Assembly (NCBI RefSeq): GCF_004342065.1
Contig: NZ_SLZU01000005.1
Coordinates: 143,357-207,356, forward strand
Source of the DNA: Primorskyibacter sedentarius
GTDB taxonomy: Bacteria > Pseudomonadota > Alphaproteobacteria > Rhodobacterales > Rhodobacteraceae
Length of the DNA: 64,000 nt
Direction: 5' to 3'
Positions 15,941-24,101 of this stretch are shown piece by piece (position 1 is the stretch's first letter; every line of letters starts with the position of its first letter). Under the pieces are notes generated by a model, which was not told the origin of the DNA, did no database searches, and saw only the letters and a program-made list of their open reading frames with translations. The position numbers and the translations under genes are program-made.

Positions 15941-17791
15941 ATGCAGACAAGCCGCCTTCCCACCGACCGTTTGCTGACCGATCCGATCCTCGGGCAATTG
16001 TCGGCGATCCAGTTGTCGAAACTCCTGCCGCATATCGAGGCGCGCGTGATCGATGCCGGGAGCCATCTCTACCAGATGGGCGACCCTGCTAGGACTGTCT
16101 ACGTGATCCAGCGCGGCACCGTCCGGATGGAATGCGCGCGCGGCCGCCGCACAACGCGGAATGAAGGTTATGCAGGCGAGGAATCTCTTCTGGGCATCGA
16201 CAGTCACACCGATGCCGCCATCGCCGTGGATCAGACCGATGTCCTTGCCATCCCGGCAAGCGCGCTTGCCGACATCACCGAACTCAGCCGCAGCCTTCGC
16301 GAGCACTTCTTCAAATCCTACGTCACCCGCTACGACGATCCCGGTGATGCAGCACCCCCGTTGATCCCGAAAGCGCTGCCTGTCGATGCAACGCTCTTTG
16401 CCATTCTGGGCTGGCTGCTTGCCATCGCCCTGCCCGTCCTGGCCTTCCTCATTGGCCCCGTATTGGGGCTGAGCGAGGCCGCAACGGATTTCCTTGCCAT
16501 CATCGCTGTCACCGTCTGCATGTGGCTCTTTGGACTGGTGCCGGAATATGTCCCGCCACTTTTCGCCGCGCTTGCGGTGATCCTGCTGGACGTGGCCCCG
16601 CCGGAACAGGCGCTGTCAGGTTTCCGGTCAGAGAGCTTTTTCATCTGCCTCAGCATCTTCGGCATTGGCGCGATGATGGTGGCCTCTGGCGTGACCTACC
16701 GGTTCTCCCTCTGGGTCATGTCACGCGTCCCCGCAACGCTGGCCGGGTACAGCATCAGCCTGTTCGGGCTGGGAACCTTGCTGTCGCCGATCATCCCTTC
16801 GGTGGTGGGTCGCGTGACCATCATCTCTCCGTTCCTGGTGGAACTGGTAGAGCTGTCCAAAGCGGGCCCGAAAGACGTCTTTGCCAACCGGCTGATCTTC
16901 AGCCTCACGGCGGGCGCGTCGATCTTCGTACCGCTCTTCCTGACGGCCTCTGTCCCGAACCTCGTGGTCTACGGACTGCTTGACCCGCAAACCCAATTCG
17001 CCTTCGACTGGCTGTCCTGGATCAACGCCTCGCTGGTCTTCGGCCTGCTGGTTCTGGTGTCCTTCTTCGTGGTCTCTGCCTTGCTCTTTCGCGGGGCGCG
17101 CGAATTCTCCATCCCGCGCCAGACCATTCTGGAACAGCGGCGCATTCTTGGCCCGATCACCCGGATGGAATGGGTGGCCATCCTTGCCGTCACGGCGATG
17201 ACGCTTGGCATCCTGACCGAGGCCGTGCACGGGATCGACGTTCCATGGGTCGCGCTTGCCGTTCTGGTCACACTCATGCTGTTCGGCTCCTTCCAAAGAG
17301 AAGCCTTGCGCAACCAGATCGACTGGCCCGTACTGATCTATATCGGGGCCATCGTCGGCTGGGTTCCGATCGCCGCCAGCACGGGACTGGACGACACGAT
17401 CGTCGCTCATCTGGGCTGGCTCGCACATTACATGACCACGGATTTTCCGCTGTTCATCCTCATGCTCTCCGGCCTGATCCTCGTCGTGCGGCTTGCACTG
17501 CCCACCGGTGTCACGGTGGTGCTCTTTACCACCGCTCTTTTCCCGCTGGCAGCCGCGCATGGCTGTTCGCTCTGGTTGATCGGCTTCATCATCCTTGCGG
17601 TCGCGGACACGTTTATCTTTCCTTACCAAAGCTCGTATTTCCTGAAGCTGCGCAATGACCTGGCCGCGCGGGGCATGGGGGAGGTCTGCGACGATGGCCG
17701 GATCATCAGCGCCAACATCGTCATGCTCGTGCTGCGGATCGGCGCGATCTACGGCTCGCTGATCTACTGGCAGTATCTGGACCTGATGTAA
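15941..17791 (+). CDS. Cyclic-nucleotide-binding domain fused to SLC13/DASS anion transporter
   Basis: Encodes 616 residues. Residues about 15-125 are a CAP/cNMP-type beta-roll: LLPHIEARVIDAGSHLYQMG, VYVIQRGTVRM, GYAGEESLLGI (the phosphate-binding-cassette position) and an exit helix. After a short linker come about 11-12 membrane helices of the divalent anion:Na+ symporter type, with VPEYVPPLFAALAVILLDVA and late PTGVTVVLFTTALFPLAAAH. It would move di- or tricarboxylates, sulfate or a similar anion, gated by a nucleotide ligand bound in the cytoplasm. ATG 15941 was taken instead of far-upstream starts that overlap the methyltransferase gene. Its TAA overlaps the next gene's ATG by one base. 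Confidence 0.85.
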   Translation: MQTSRLPTDRLLTDPILGQLSAIQLSKLLPHIEARVIDAGSHLYQMGDPARTVYVIQRGTVRMECARGRRTTRNEGYAGEESLLGIDSHTDAAIAVDQTDVLAIPASALADITELSRSLREHFFKSYVTRYDDPGDAAPPLIPKALPVDATLFAILGWLLAIALPVLAFLIGPVLGLSEAATDFLAIIAVTVCMWLFGLVPEYVPPLFAALAVILLDVAPPEQALSGFRSESFFICLSIFGIGAMMVASGVTYRFSLWVMSRVPATLAGYSISLFGLGTLLSPIIPSVVGRVTIISPFLVELVELSKAGPKDVFANRLIFSLTAGASIFVPLFLTASVPNLVVYGLLDPQTQFAFDWLSWINASLVFGLLVLVSFFVVSALLFRGAREFSIPRQTILEQRRILGPITRMEWVAILAVTAMTLGILTEAVHGIDVPWVALAVLVTLMLFGSFQREALRNQIDWPVLIYIGAIVGWVPIAASTGLDDTIVAHLGWLAHYMTTDFPLFILMLSGLILVVRLALPTGVTVVLFTTALFPLAAAHGCSLWLIGFIILAVADTFIFPYQSSYFLKLRNDLAARGMGEVCDDGRIISANIVMLVLRIGAIYGSLIYWQYLDLM

Positions 17792-18855
17792 TGACCAGAA
17801 ACACCCTGCGCATCGCCCTCATGCTGGTCTTCATGGCGCTTTTCCTTGCGCTGATCTACGTTGAAAAGACCCGTGCGAAGCATGTCCTCATCATCCATAG
17901 CTACAACACCGACTATTCCTGGGTGGAGGCGATCAACGAAGGCATCGAACGTGTGCTGGAGGATCAGCGCGGCGTCTTTACGCGCTATCACTACCTCGAT
18001 CTCAAGAACCATGGCGGCGAGGACTTCCGCCGCACAGCCACCCAGCTTGCGATCCGCGTGGTCGAGGAAACGCAGCCAGATGTGTTGGTCCTGTTCGACG
18101 ATGCGGCACAGGTCCTGGTCGGCCAGCGCTTCTACGAAGGCGATGGCGAAGGGACGCCCGGCATCAAGGTGGTTTATGGTGGGGTCAACGGCGACCCAGC
18201 CAGCTATTATGGCGACAGTAACAGTGTCAGCGGCATTCTCGAACGCAAACCGATGGCAGTCATTCGTGACATCGCGCTGACCATCCTGCATGAACAGGTT
18301 GCCCAGGGCGAGGCGCCTATCACCGACCCCAAGATCGTTTTCATCGGTGACACGTCGGATTCAATCACTGCCGATCTGCCGCATTATTCCAGCATCGACT
18401 GGGCCCCTTTCGAATGGCTGGAGCCGGTGCAGGTCGGCACGTTCGACGATTGGAAAGAGGCGGTGCAACGCGGCGGTGAAGAGGCCGATGTCATCCTTGT
18501 CACCAACTATCAGCAGATCCGTGAGACACCCGGCGGGCCCTTCATCCGGCCGGCCAGTCAGGCGATGAAATGGGCGGATGCCAATGCGACCGTGCCCATC
18601 GTCGGCATGGGCTGGACCAACAGCGAAGACGGCGCCATGCTCAGCGTGTCCGTCTCTCCCTACGAACAGGGCGAGGTCGCGATCCGCGAGGCGCTTGCAG
18701 TTCTGGAAGGGGCAGAGCCGATGGGGGCCATCACCTCGAAGCAATTCCTCGTCCATATCTGCCACCCCGCGCTGGCCCGGCGCGGCGTCACCGTCCCGTT
18801 CATCCACGAGGCTTTTGCCCGCGCGACCGGCAACTACTACACGGAAGGTTGCTGA
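17791..18855 (+). CDS. ABC_sub_bind-like extracytoplasmic binding protein, orphan
   Basis: Encodes 354 residues. A single N-terminal hydrophobic segment (about 7-24) acts as uncleaved anchor or signal. KHVLIIHSYNTDYSWVEAIN, then GIERVLED, matches the start of the PF04392-type substrate-binding family (often seen on sensor kinases), and QPDVLVLFDDAAQVLVGQRF is the next typical strand. Two lobes are joined near 185. No permease or ATPase of an ABC system is in the window. ATG overlaps the preceding TAA by one base. Being sandwiched between a transporter and a TIR-NTPase, it could be an external sensor; this is inference. Confidence 0.72.
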   Translation: MTRNTLRIALMLVFMALFLALIYVEKTRAKHVLIIHSYNTDYSWVEAINEGIERVLEDQRGVFTRYHYLDLKNHGGEDFRRTATQLAIRVVEETQPDVLVLFDDAAQVLVGQRFYEGDGEGTPGIKVVYGGVNGDPASYYGDSNSVSGILERKPMAVIRDIALTILHEQVAQGEAPITDPKIVFIGDTSDSITADLPHYSSIDWAPFEWLEPVQVGTFDDWKEAVQRGGEEADVILVTNYQQIRETPGGPFIRPASQAMKWADANATVPIVGMGWTNSEDGAMLSVSVSPYEQGEVAIREALAVLEGAEPMGAITSKQFLVHICHPALARRGVTVPFIHEAFARATGNYYTEGC

Positions 18856-18907
18856 GCGTGGCCGTGCCATCTGACACCAAGCCCCGCGTCACAAGGCACG
18901 CGGCGGC

Positions 18908-21900
18908 ATGAGCACGATCTTCATCAGCCACAGCTCTGCCGACAACGCCTTGGCAAAGCAGCTTGAAGCGCGGCTGAGGCAGCAGAACCATACCTGCGTC
19001 TTCCTTGATCTTGACCCGACAAAAGGCATCGTCGCAGGCCGCAGTTGGGAAAGAACGCTGTACCGCAAGCTGCGGGCCTGCCGTGTCGTCGTCGCGATCT
19101 GCACGGAATCCTATCTGCAATCGCATTGGTGCTTTGCCGAGATTGCCCTTGCGAGGATGGAGGGCAAACCCATCGTGGCCCTGCTCGCCGATCCGCTCGC
19201 CCCGGATGCCAAGCTGCCTTCGATCATCACGGAAAAGCAGTTCATCGATCTGCGCAGCAACCCCGAGGACGGCTATCGGCGCCTCTGGCGGGGCCTGTCG
19301 GAACTTGACCTGCTCGGCACTGTGGGAGACTGGGATCCGCGATCCTCGCCCTATCTGGGCCTCAACGCCTATCATGAAGAGCATGCGCCGGTCTTTTTCG
19401 GGCGCGAAGCGGAAATCCGCGCCGGTGTCGAATTGCTGGACCGGGGGGCGCCGGGGCTGATCATGGTGCTGGGGGCCTCTGGCAGCGGCAAGTCCTCTCT
19501 CGCCCGTGCCGGCATCCTGCCGCGGCTGCGACGCGAAAGCGACCATTGGATCGTGATAGACCCATTCCGCCCCGGCCGCGACCCTTTCGCCGAACTGGCG
19601 CAATCGATCAGCAATGCCTTCCGCCGATATGCGCCCAATGCCCCTGCCGATGCGCGCAAGGCGGAAATCATCCGGCGCAGGCTGGAAGGCTGGCACAGGC
19701 ACAGCCGCCCTGCCCTGCCACCGCCAGACAAGGAGGAGGCGGAACCGGCCCCCTTGGCCGATGAGCGGCTTCACAACCTGCTCGCTCGGCTCGAAGCATT
19801 GCGGCATGAACCGCCGAGCGACGCGAATGCATCGCTCATGGAATTCCTGGACTGGAGCCTCGACGACCTGCGCCGGATCTGCAGCCAGGAGACGGAAACC
19901 GCGCCATCGCGGCCCGGATCCACGCCGCTCGTCGATTATGCCTACCAATTGCGCCGCAGCGCCGGGCAGCCGCAGGCGCAGTTGCTTATTGTCATCGACC
20001 AGTTCGAGGAATTGCTTGGCCAGCCCGGCTTTGACACTCTGGCCGCGCAATTTCTGACCCTCCTTGCTGCGTCGCTGGAGGTGGAGAATTCCCCGGTCAC
20101 CGCCTTTGTCACGATGCGGTCCGATTTCCTGGAATCCTTTCAACGCGTCAATGCCGATCTGGCCATAGATTTCGAGACATTGTCGCTGGGGCCCATGGCG
20201 GTCGAAGGGATGCGGCAGGTGATCGAAGCGCCCGCAAAGCTGGGGGCGATCGAGCTTGAACCGGGGCTTGCCGACCGGTTGCTTGAAGATGCCAGCACGT
20301 CCGACGCGCTGCCATTGCTGTCCTTCACGCTCTGGCTGATGTGGCGGGACTGTCACGAGACGGGCATGCTGACGTTGGATGCTTACAAGGCGTTGGGCGG
20401 GCTGGACGGGGCCGTGGCGGGCGAAGCTGACGCGATCCTTGCCCGTGCGCGGCAGCAGGGCAAGGAAGCAGAGCTTCGCACCGCGTTCCTGCAGATGGTC
20501 CGGTTGGCGGATGACGGCAAATTCGCGCGCCAGCCCGTGCCATGGGACACGCCCGAATTGCGCCCGGTCGAAGACCTGCTCGACAGTTTCGTTGAAAGGC
20601 GGCTTCTGGTTTCGCGCGCCGATGGCGGCACCCGCGTTATGGAGGTCGCGCATGAATCCCTCTTTCGGACATGGAAACCGCTCCAGAGCTGGATCGAGGA
20701 TCACCGGGCGGAGTTCATGCTGCGGCAGCAGGTCCGGCACGCCGCGTTGGCATGGGACAAGAGCGGCCACCCGGCAGACCATCTGTGGCGCGGCTCGCGG
20801 CTTGAAGAGGCGGTCAAACTGCTACAGATCGGCGGTTTCGAAGGAGGGGCCGCGGAAGAAAAGACTTGCAAGTCGTTCATTCAGGCCAGCGAAGCGATGC
20901 GCCTGCGTCAGGGCCGCCGTCGGCGCAACATCGTGGTGGCCGTCACAAGCGTGCTGCTTGCGTTTCTCGGCTACGCCCTGCTGAAGGAGCACGAGGCCAA
21001 AAGCGCGGAGCGGATGAGCTGGTCCCGCCAGCAGGCGCTCGCGGCGCTGGATCTGCTGGAAACCGATCCTCAACAAAGTATCGTCACCGCCCGCCGTGCC
21101 ATCTGCATGACCCAAACTTATGATGGTCTGGTTCTGGTCGATGCACAAAGCGCGCTGAACCGTGCCGTGCAGTCCGTGCAGCGGCAGGCCACTCTCAAAG
21201 CGCACGAACATGCCGTGACGGCGGTGCATTTCCTTGCACCGCGCGCGGGGGGCGAAAGCGAAAAGTCTCAGCGGATGTTGTCATTGGGCCGGGACCGTTC
21301 CGTCTTCATGTGGGACGTTCCCAGCAGCGACCCCCGCCAATGCAGCGCCATCACGCCGCCACGATCCGCGTCGAACGGCATCAGGCAGGTCGCAATTGAC
21401 CCCGCCGGTCAGTTCTTCGTCGCAGCTGCTGCGGGCGGAAATGTTGATCTTTACAACACCTCTGACCGCGAAAAGGGGCCGAAACTCTCTGCGGTGCTGC
21501 CGCAGCAGAGCGAAGCCTCCGTCCTCGCCGTGGCGCCGGATAGCAGCCGCACGGCAGTTGCAGGGCGCGATGGGTCTGTGGTGATTTCCCCGGTGACCAA
21601 TGCGGCGTGGACAACCACAGGCATTGCCTTGCCGCGTCAAGAGGTCCGCGTCGTCGCGATGGCTTTCAGCGAAGATGCCAGCATTTTGGCGACCGGGGGC
21701 TGGGACGGGTCCGTTGCGCTCTGGGACGCCAGCACCGGCGCGCTTCTGCATCGGCTGGAGGGGCACGCGGAAAGCATCACCGCCCTTGCGATCAGGAAGG
21801 GCACGCTGGCCAGCGCCGGATGGGACAGCGCGGTTCGCACCTGGGATTTGTCGACTGGCAAGCTATTGCATAGCTTCAAACATGGTGCGGCCGTCTCTGA

Positions 21901-22681
21901 TCTGGTTTTCGTGGCCGAGACCGAAGCGGCCCTGGTTCTGGCCAGCGCGAGCTGGGACAAGACTGTCCGGCTGTGGGATCTTGGCGCCGGGCGGGCGCTC
22001 CATACTTTGGAACACAGCGCGCCCGTCGCCTCTTTGGCCGTAGCACCCTCCATGCCGGACGGGTCGGGGCCGGTTCGCATTGCCTCGGGCGACTGGAACG
22101 GCAGGGTCTACCTGTGGACCCTCGATCAGGGCGCAAAGCAGACTGCATCCCCCCGCGTCGTGGCGCATCATCAGCAACCCGTGAACGACCTTGGCTTCAA
22201 CGCTGATGGAAGCCGCCTGGCCAGCGCCAGCGACGACGACACGATCAAGGTTACCGTCATCGCCGACGACACGGACGGGTATGATTGGAAAAGCGGGCTG
22301 GATGTCGGCCAATCTGACGAGGGAGATCAGGACGAGAAATGGATCGCCGTTATCACCGGCAGCGGCGTTCAGGTGCAGGATGCGAGGCGGGGCGATCTGC
22401 GACAGCTGATCACGGGATATTCCGGCAATCCCGAGGGCGTAGCCTTCAACACAGACGACGGCATCCGGCTGGCCATCAAGGCCGACGATCTCTTCGAATA
22501 CTACCTTGACCCGGTCGACCTGATGACATGCGCGGCAGAGTTGACACCCCCCGGCACGGCTGACGACATGAAGGATATGTCGCTGACAGAGCTTTGCGAA
22601 GACGTCGCGCTGCCCACCGGAGTTGCCAGCATCTGGTCGCGGGTCCGCTCAGTCTTCGATGGCTTTTCCCGCGCCAAGTAG
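18908..22681 (+). CDS. TIR - nSTAND NTPase - transmembrane - WD40 protein
   Basis: Encodes 1257 residues. Residues 1-125 are a TIR domain: FISHSSADNALAKQLEARL, and SHWCFAEIALA with Glu78 at the NADase catalytic position. The nSTAND1-type NTPase opens SPYLGLNAYHEEHAPVFFGR and has Walker A GASGSGKSS (189-197) and Walker B LIVID (360-364, then QFEEL). A winged-helix-like end follows (EVAHESLFRTW). A single hydrophobic helix at about 675-693 is followed by WD40 repeats (about 760-1150; WDGSVALWDASTG, WDSAVRTWDLSTG, WDKTVRLWDLGAG, WNGRVYLWTLDQ), then an acidic tail. Such proteins sense via the repeats, oligomerise through the NTPase, and cleave NAD+ through TIR. It ends the six-gene operon, 52 nt after the binding protein. 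Confidence 0.93.
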   Translation: MSTIFISHSSADNALAKQLEARLRQQNHTCVFLDLDPTKGIVAGRSWERTLYRKLRACRVVVAICTESYLQSHWCFAEIALARMEGKPIVALLADPLAPDAKLPSIITEKQFIDLRSNPEDGYRRLWRGLSELDLLGTVGDWDPRSSPYLGLNAYHEEHAPVFFGREAEIRAGVELLDRGAPGLIMVLGASGSGKSSLARAGILPRLRRESDHWIVIDPFRPGRDPFAELAQSISNAFRRYAPNAPADARKAEIIRRRLEGWHRHSRPALPPPDKEEAEPAPLADERLHNLLARLEALRHEPPSDANASLMEFLDWSLDDLRRICSQETETAPSRPGSTPLVDYAYQLRRSAGQPQAQLLIVIDQFEELLGQPGFDTLAAQFLTLLAASLEVENSPVTAFVTMRSDFLESFQRVNADLAIDFETLSLGPMAVEGMRQVIEAPAKLGAIELEPGLADRLLEDASTSDALPLLSFTLWLMWRDCHETGMLTLDAYKALGGLDGAVAGEADAILARARQQGKEAELRTAFLQMVRLADDGKFARQPVPWDTPELRPVEDLLDSFVERRLLVSRADGGTRVMEVAHESLFRTWKPLQSWIEDHRAEFMLRQQVRHAALAWDKSGHPADHLWRGSRLEEAVKLLQIGGFEGGAAEEKTCKSFIQASEAMRLRQGRRRRNIVVAVTSVLLAFLGYALLKEHEAKSAERMSWSRQQALAALDLLETDPQQSIVTARRAICMTQTYDGLVLVDAQSALNRAVQSVQRQATLKAHEHAVTAVHFLAPRAGGESEKSQRMLSLGRDRSVFMWDVPSSDPRQCSAITPPRSASNGIRQVAIDPAGQFFVAAAAGGNVDLYNTSDREKGPKLSAVLPQQSEASVLAVAPDSSRTAVAGRDGSVVISPVTNAAWTTTGIALPRQEVRVVAMAFSEDASILATGGWDGSVALWDASTGALLHRLEGHAESITALAIRKGTLASAGWDSAVRTWDLSTGKLLHSFKHGAAVSDLVFVAETEAALVLASASWDKTVRLWDLGAGRALHTLEHSAPVASLAVAPSMPDGSGPVRIASGDWNGRVYLWTLDQGAKQTASPRVVAHHQQPVNDLGFNADGSRLASASDDDTIKVTVIADDTDGYDWKSGLDVGQSDEGDQDEKWIAVITGSGVQVQDARRGDLRQLITGYSGNPEGVAFNTDDGIRLAIKADDLFEYYLDPVDLMTCAAELTPPGTADDMKDMSLTELCEDVALPTGVASIWSRVRSVFDGFSRAK

Positions 22682-23133
22682 GTGCCGACAGGTTGACCTG
22701 CTGAACTGTCCCGCATTCCCCCAGACAACCGCCGGGCGGTATTATCGCCTAGGATCGACATCGTCAGTTCGGGATTTTTCTCTTTGCTCAAGCGGAACAG
22801 GCGTCGGAATGTCCGGCAATCGAGTCCTGATGCGGTCCTAATAGATCTCGTCGAGACGCTGGACTGTCTGCGCCGTGACATCGGCCAAGCTCTCCCCACA
22901 TTTCTCCTTACTAAGGCCAACCCCATTCTTGCATAAATATCGTCAAAAGGGATTCTGGAATTTCCGCCAAACATCAGGGCCATCGCAGCTCAGTTGCATG
23001 ATCGACGTGTCCCGCCAAGACAGCATCGGGCGAAGCAAACCTAATTGGGCCACCGTCTTACAATTGCCATGAAAATACGAAAAAGGCCGCCTCCGAAGAG
23101 ACGGCCTCCTGACTGTATCGTTGTCTGCCGGGC
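22682..23133. other. Gap between the TIR-nSTAND operon and rplT
   Basis: About 450 bases with no gene I can support. Minus-strand frames here are interrupted by stops (for example after a stretch around 22940-22860) and match nothing I recognise; this could be a decayed gene. The rplT terminator occupies the right end. Confidence 0.45.
23079..23107 (-). terminator. Rho-independent terminator of rpmI-rplT
   Basis: On the minus strand, AGGCCGTCTC, a TTCG tetraloop, GAGGCGGCCT and TTTTTC follow the rplT stop by 27 nt. The 10-bp stem has one G-U pair; UUCG loop and T-run make this a textbook intrinsic terminator. Confidence 0.92.
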
Positions 23134-23499
23134 TTACGCGGGCAGTGCGGCTTTCGCCTGATCCACGATTGCGTTGAACGCATCGGGTTCATGTACGGCG
23201 AGATCGGCCAGAACCTTACGGTCCACTTCGATCCCGGCAAGGCCCAGACCGTTGATGAAACGCGAATAGGTCAGCGATTCATCATAGCCGCGCACAGCAG
23301 CGTTGATCCGCTGGATCCACAGCGCGCGGAAGTTCCGCTTGCGGTTCTTGCGGTCGCGCGTGGCGTATTGGTTTGCTTTGTCGACGGCCTGACGCGCCAC
23401 CTTGAAGGTGTTCTTGCGGCGGCCGTAATAGCCTTTCGCTGCGTCAGTGACTTTCTTGTGACGGGCGTGGGTTGTGGTCCCACCTTTGACTCGTGCCAT
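23134..23499 (-). CDS. rplT: 50S ribosomal protein L20
   Basis: Encodes 121 residues, the usual length for L20. It opens [20 protein letters not shown], continues [20 protein letters not shown] and [20 protein letters not shown], all conserved L20 blocks that bind 23S rRNA domain II during early 50S assembly. It follows rpmI by 14 nt in an rpmI-rplT operon closed by a strong terminator. infC, often upstream in other bacteria, is not adjacent here, as is common in this group. Confidence 0.99.
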   Translation of the reverse strand: MARVKGGTTTHARHKKVTDAAKGYYGRRKNTFKVARQAVDKANQYATRDRKNRKRNFRALWIQRINAAVRGYDESLTYSRFINGLGLAGIEVDRKVLADLAVHEPDAFNAIVDQAKAALPA

Positions 23500-23513
23500 T
23501 GTTCAGATCTCCT

Positions 23514-23714
23514 TCAGCGCGCGTAGGGCATCATCGGCTTGATGATCTTTTCATCAGCCTTGGCCAGCGTGGTGGTTCCGCGCGCATCGCGGATGAACTT
23601 GGTGGTGCGCTTGATCATGCCGTGGCGCTTGCCTGCCTGACCAGCTTTGATCCGGCCAGAGGCCGTGACCTTGAACCGCTTTTTGCAGCTCGATTTCGTC
23701 TTCATCTTGGGCAT
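23514..23714 (-). CDS. rpmI: 50S ribosomal protein L35
   Basis: Encodes 66 residues. [20 protein letters not shown], then [13 protein letters not shown], is the standard L35 sequence. ATG 23714 is chosen because it gives the conserved MPKMKTKSS start and has GAGCCGGA upstream; a frame extending to 23759 adds residues not found in L35. Co-transcribed with rplT. Confidence 0.98.
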   Translation of the reverse strand: MPKMKTKSSCKKRFKVTASGRIKAGQAGKRHGMIKRTTKFIRDARGTTTLAKADEKIIKPMMPYAR

Positions 23715-23793
23715 TTCCGGCTCCTCGATATTAGGTTCGGTTAAAACGCGACTCGGCATGCCACTTCGGGCCGGACGCGTGGGCGAAGTCGCC

Positions 23794-23821
23794 CTATAAC
23801 TGCGCGGCGCGTGGATGACAA
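23794..23821 (-). promoter_or_regulatory. Putative sigma70-type promoter for rpmI-rplT
   Basis: On the minus strand, TTGTCA (23821-23816) and TTATAG (23799-23794) are separated by 16 nt, about 80 nt before the rpmI ATG. It lies just downstream of the stop of the small membrane gene. Confidence 0.5.
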
Positions 23822-23837
23822 GCGCCGTTGCGAATTT

Positions 23838-24062
23838 TCAATTCAACCAGCCGCCGATGACACGCGCAAACGCATTTGGAACGTCCGCAAACGTGTAGCC
23901 CCCGGGAACCTGCGTATGTCCGTAAAAGACAAGCCCGCAGCCCACCAGAAACAGCAGCACGGAAAAGACCGGTTTGCGCAGATCGGCCAGGGCGGCAACC
24001 GCCCTGGGAATGGCTATCACGACAAGCAAACACCCGATGACGAGGTAAAGGTCCGTATCCAT
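23838..24062 (-). CDS. Small two-helix membrane protein of unknown function
   Basis: Encodes 74 residues: MDTDLYLVIGCLLVVIAIPR, AVAALADLRKPVFSVLLFLV, then VPGGYTFADVPNAFARVIGGWLN. Two membrane helices (about 4-24 and 33-50) with a positively charged loop between and a conserved-looking C-terminal tail. It lies between pyk and rpmI on the same strand. I have seen no motif that gives a function; conservation of the tail makes it likely to be a true gene. Confidence 0.7.
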   Translation of the reverse strand: MDTDLYLVIGCLLVVIAIPRAVAALADLRKPVFSVLLFLVGCGLVFYGHTQVPGGYTFADVPNAFARVIGGWLN

Positions 24063-24101
24063 GCCCCGACCTTTCAGAAAAACGATCCCTGAGGTTCGGT
24101 T

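Noticed and set aside
16721..17629. 302-codon minus-strand frame over the SLC13 region
   Set aside because: Highly charged mirror of a hydrophobic membrane gene; no start site and no motifs.
18800..20782. 660-codon minus-strand open frame
   Set aside because: Antisense of the TIR-nSTAND gene; composition is Arg/Gln/Gly-rich with no domain pattern. Long antisense frames are common in GC-rich DNA.
22501..22983. 160-codon minus-strand frame downstream of the TIR-nSTAND gene
   Set aside because: Overlaps the end of that gene, Ser/Arg-rich, no ribosome site. May include a decayed gene but cannot be supported.
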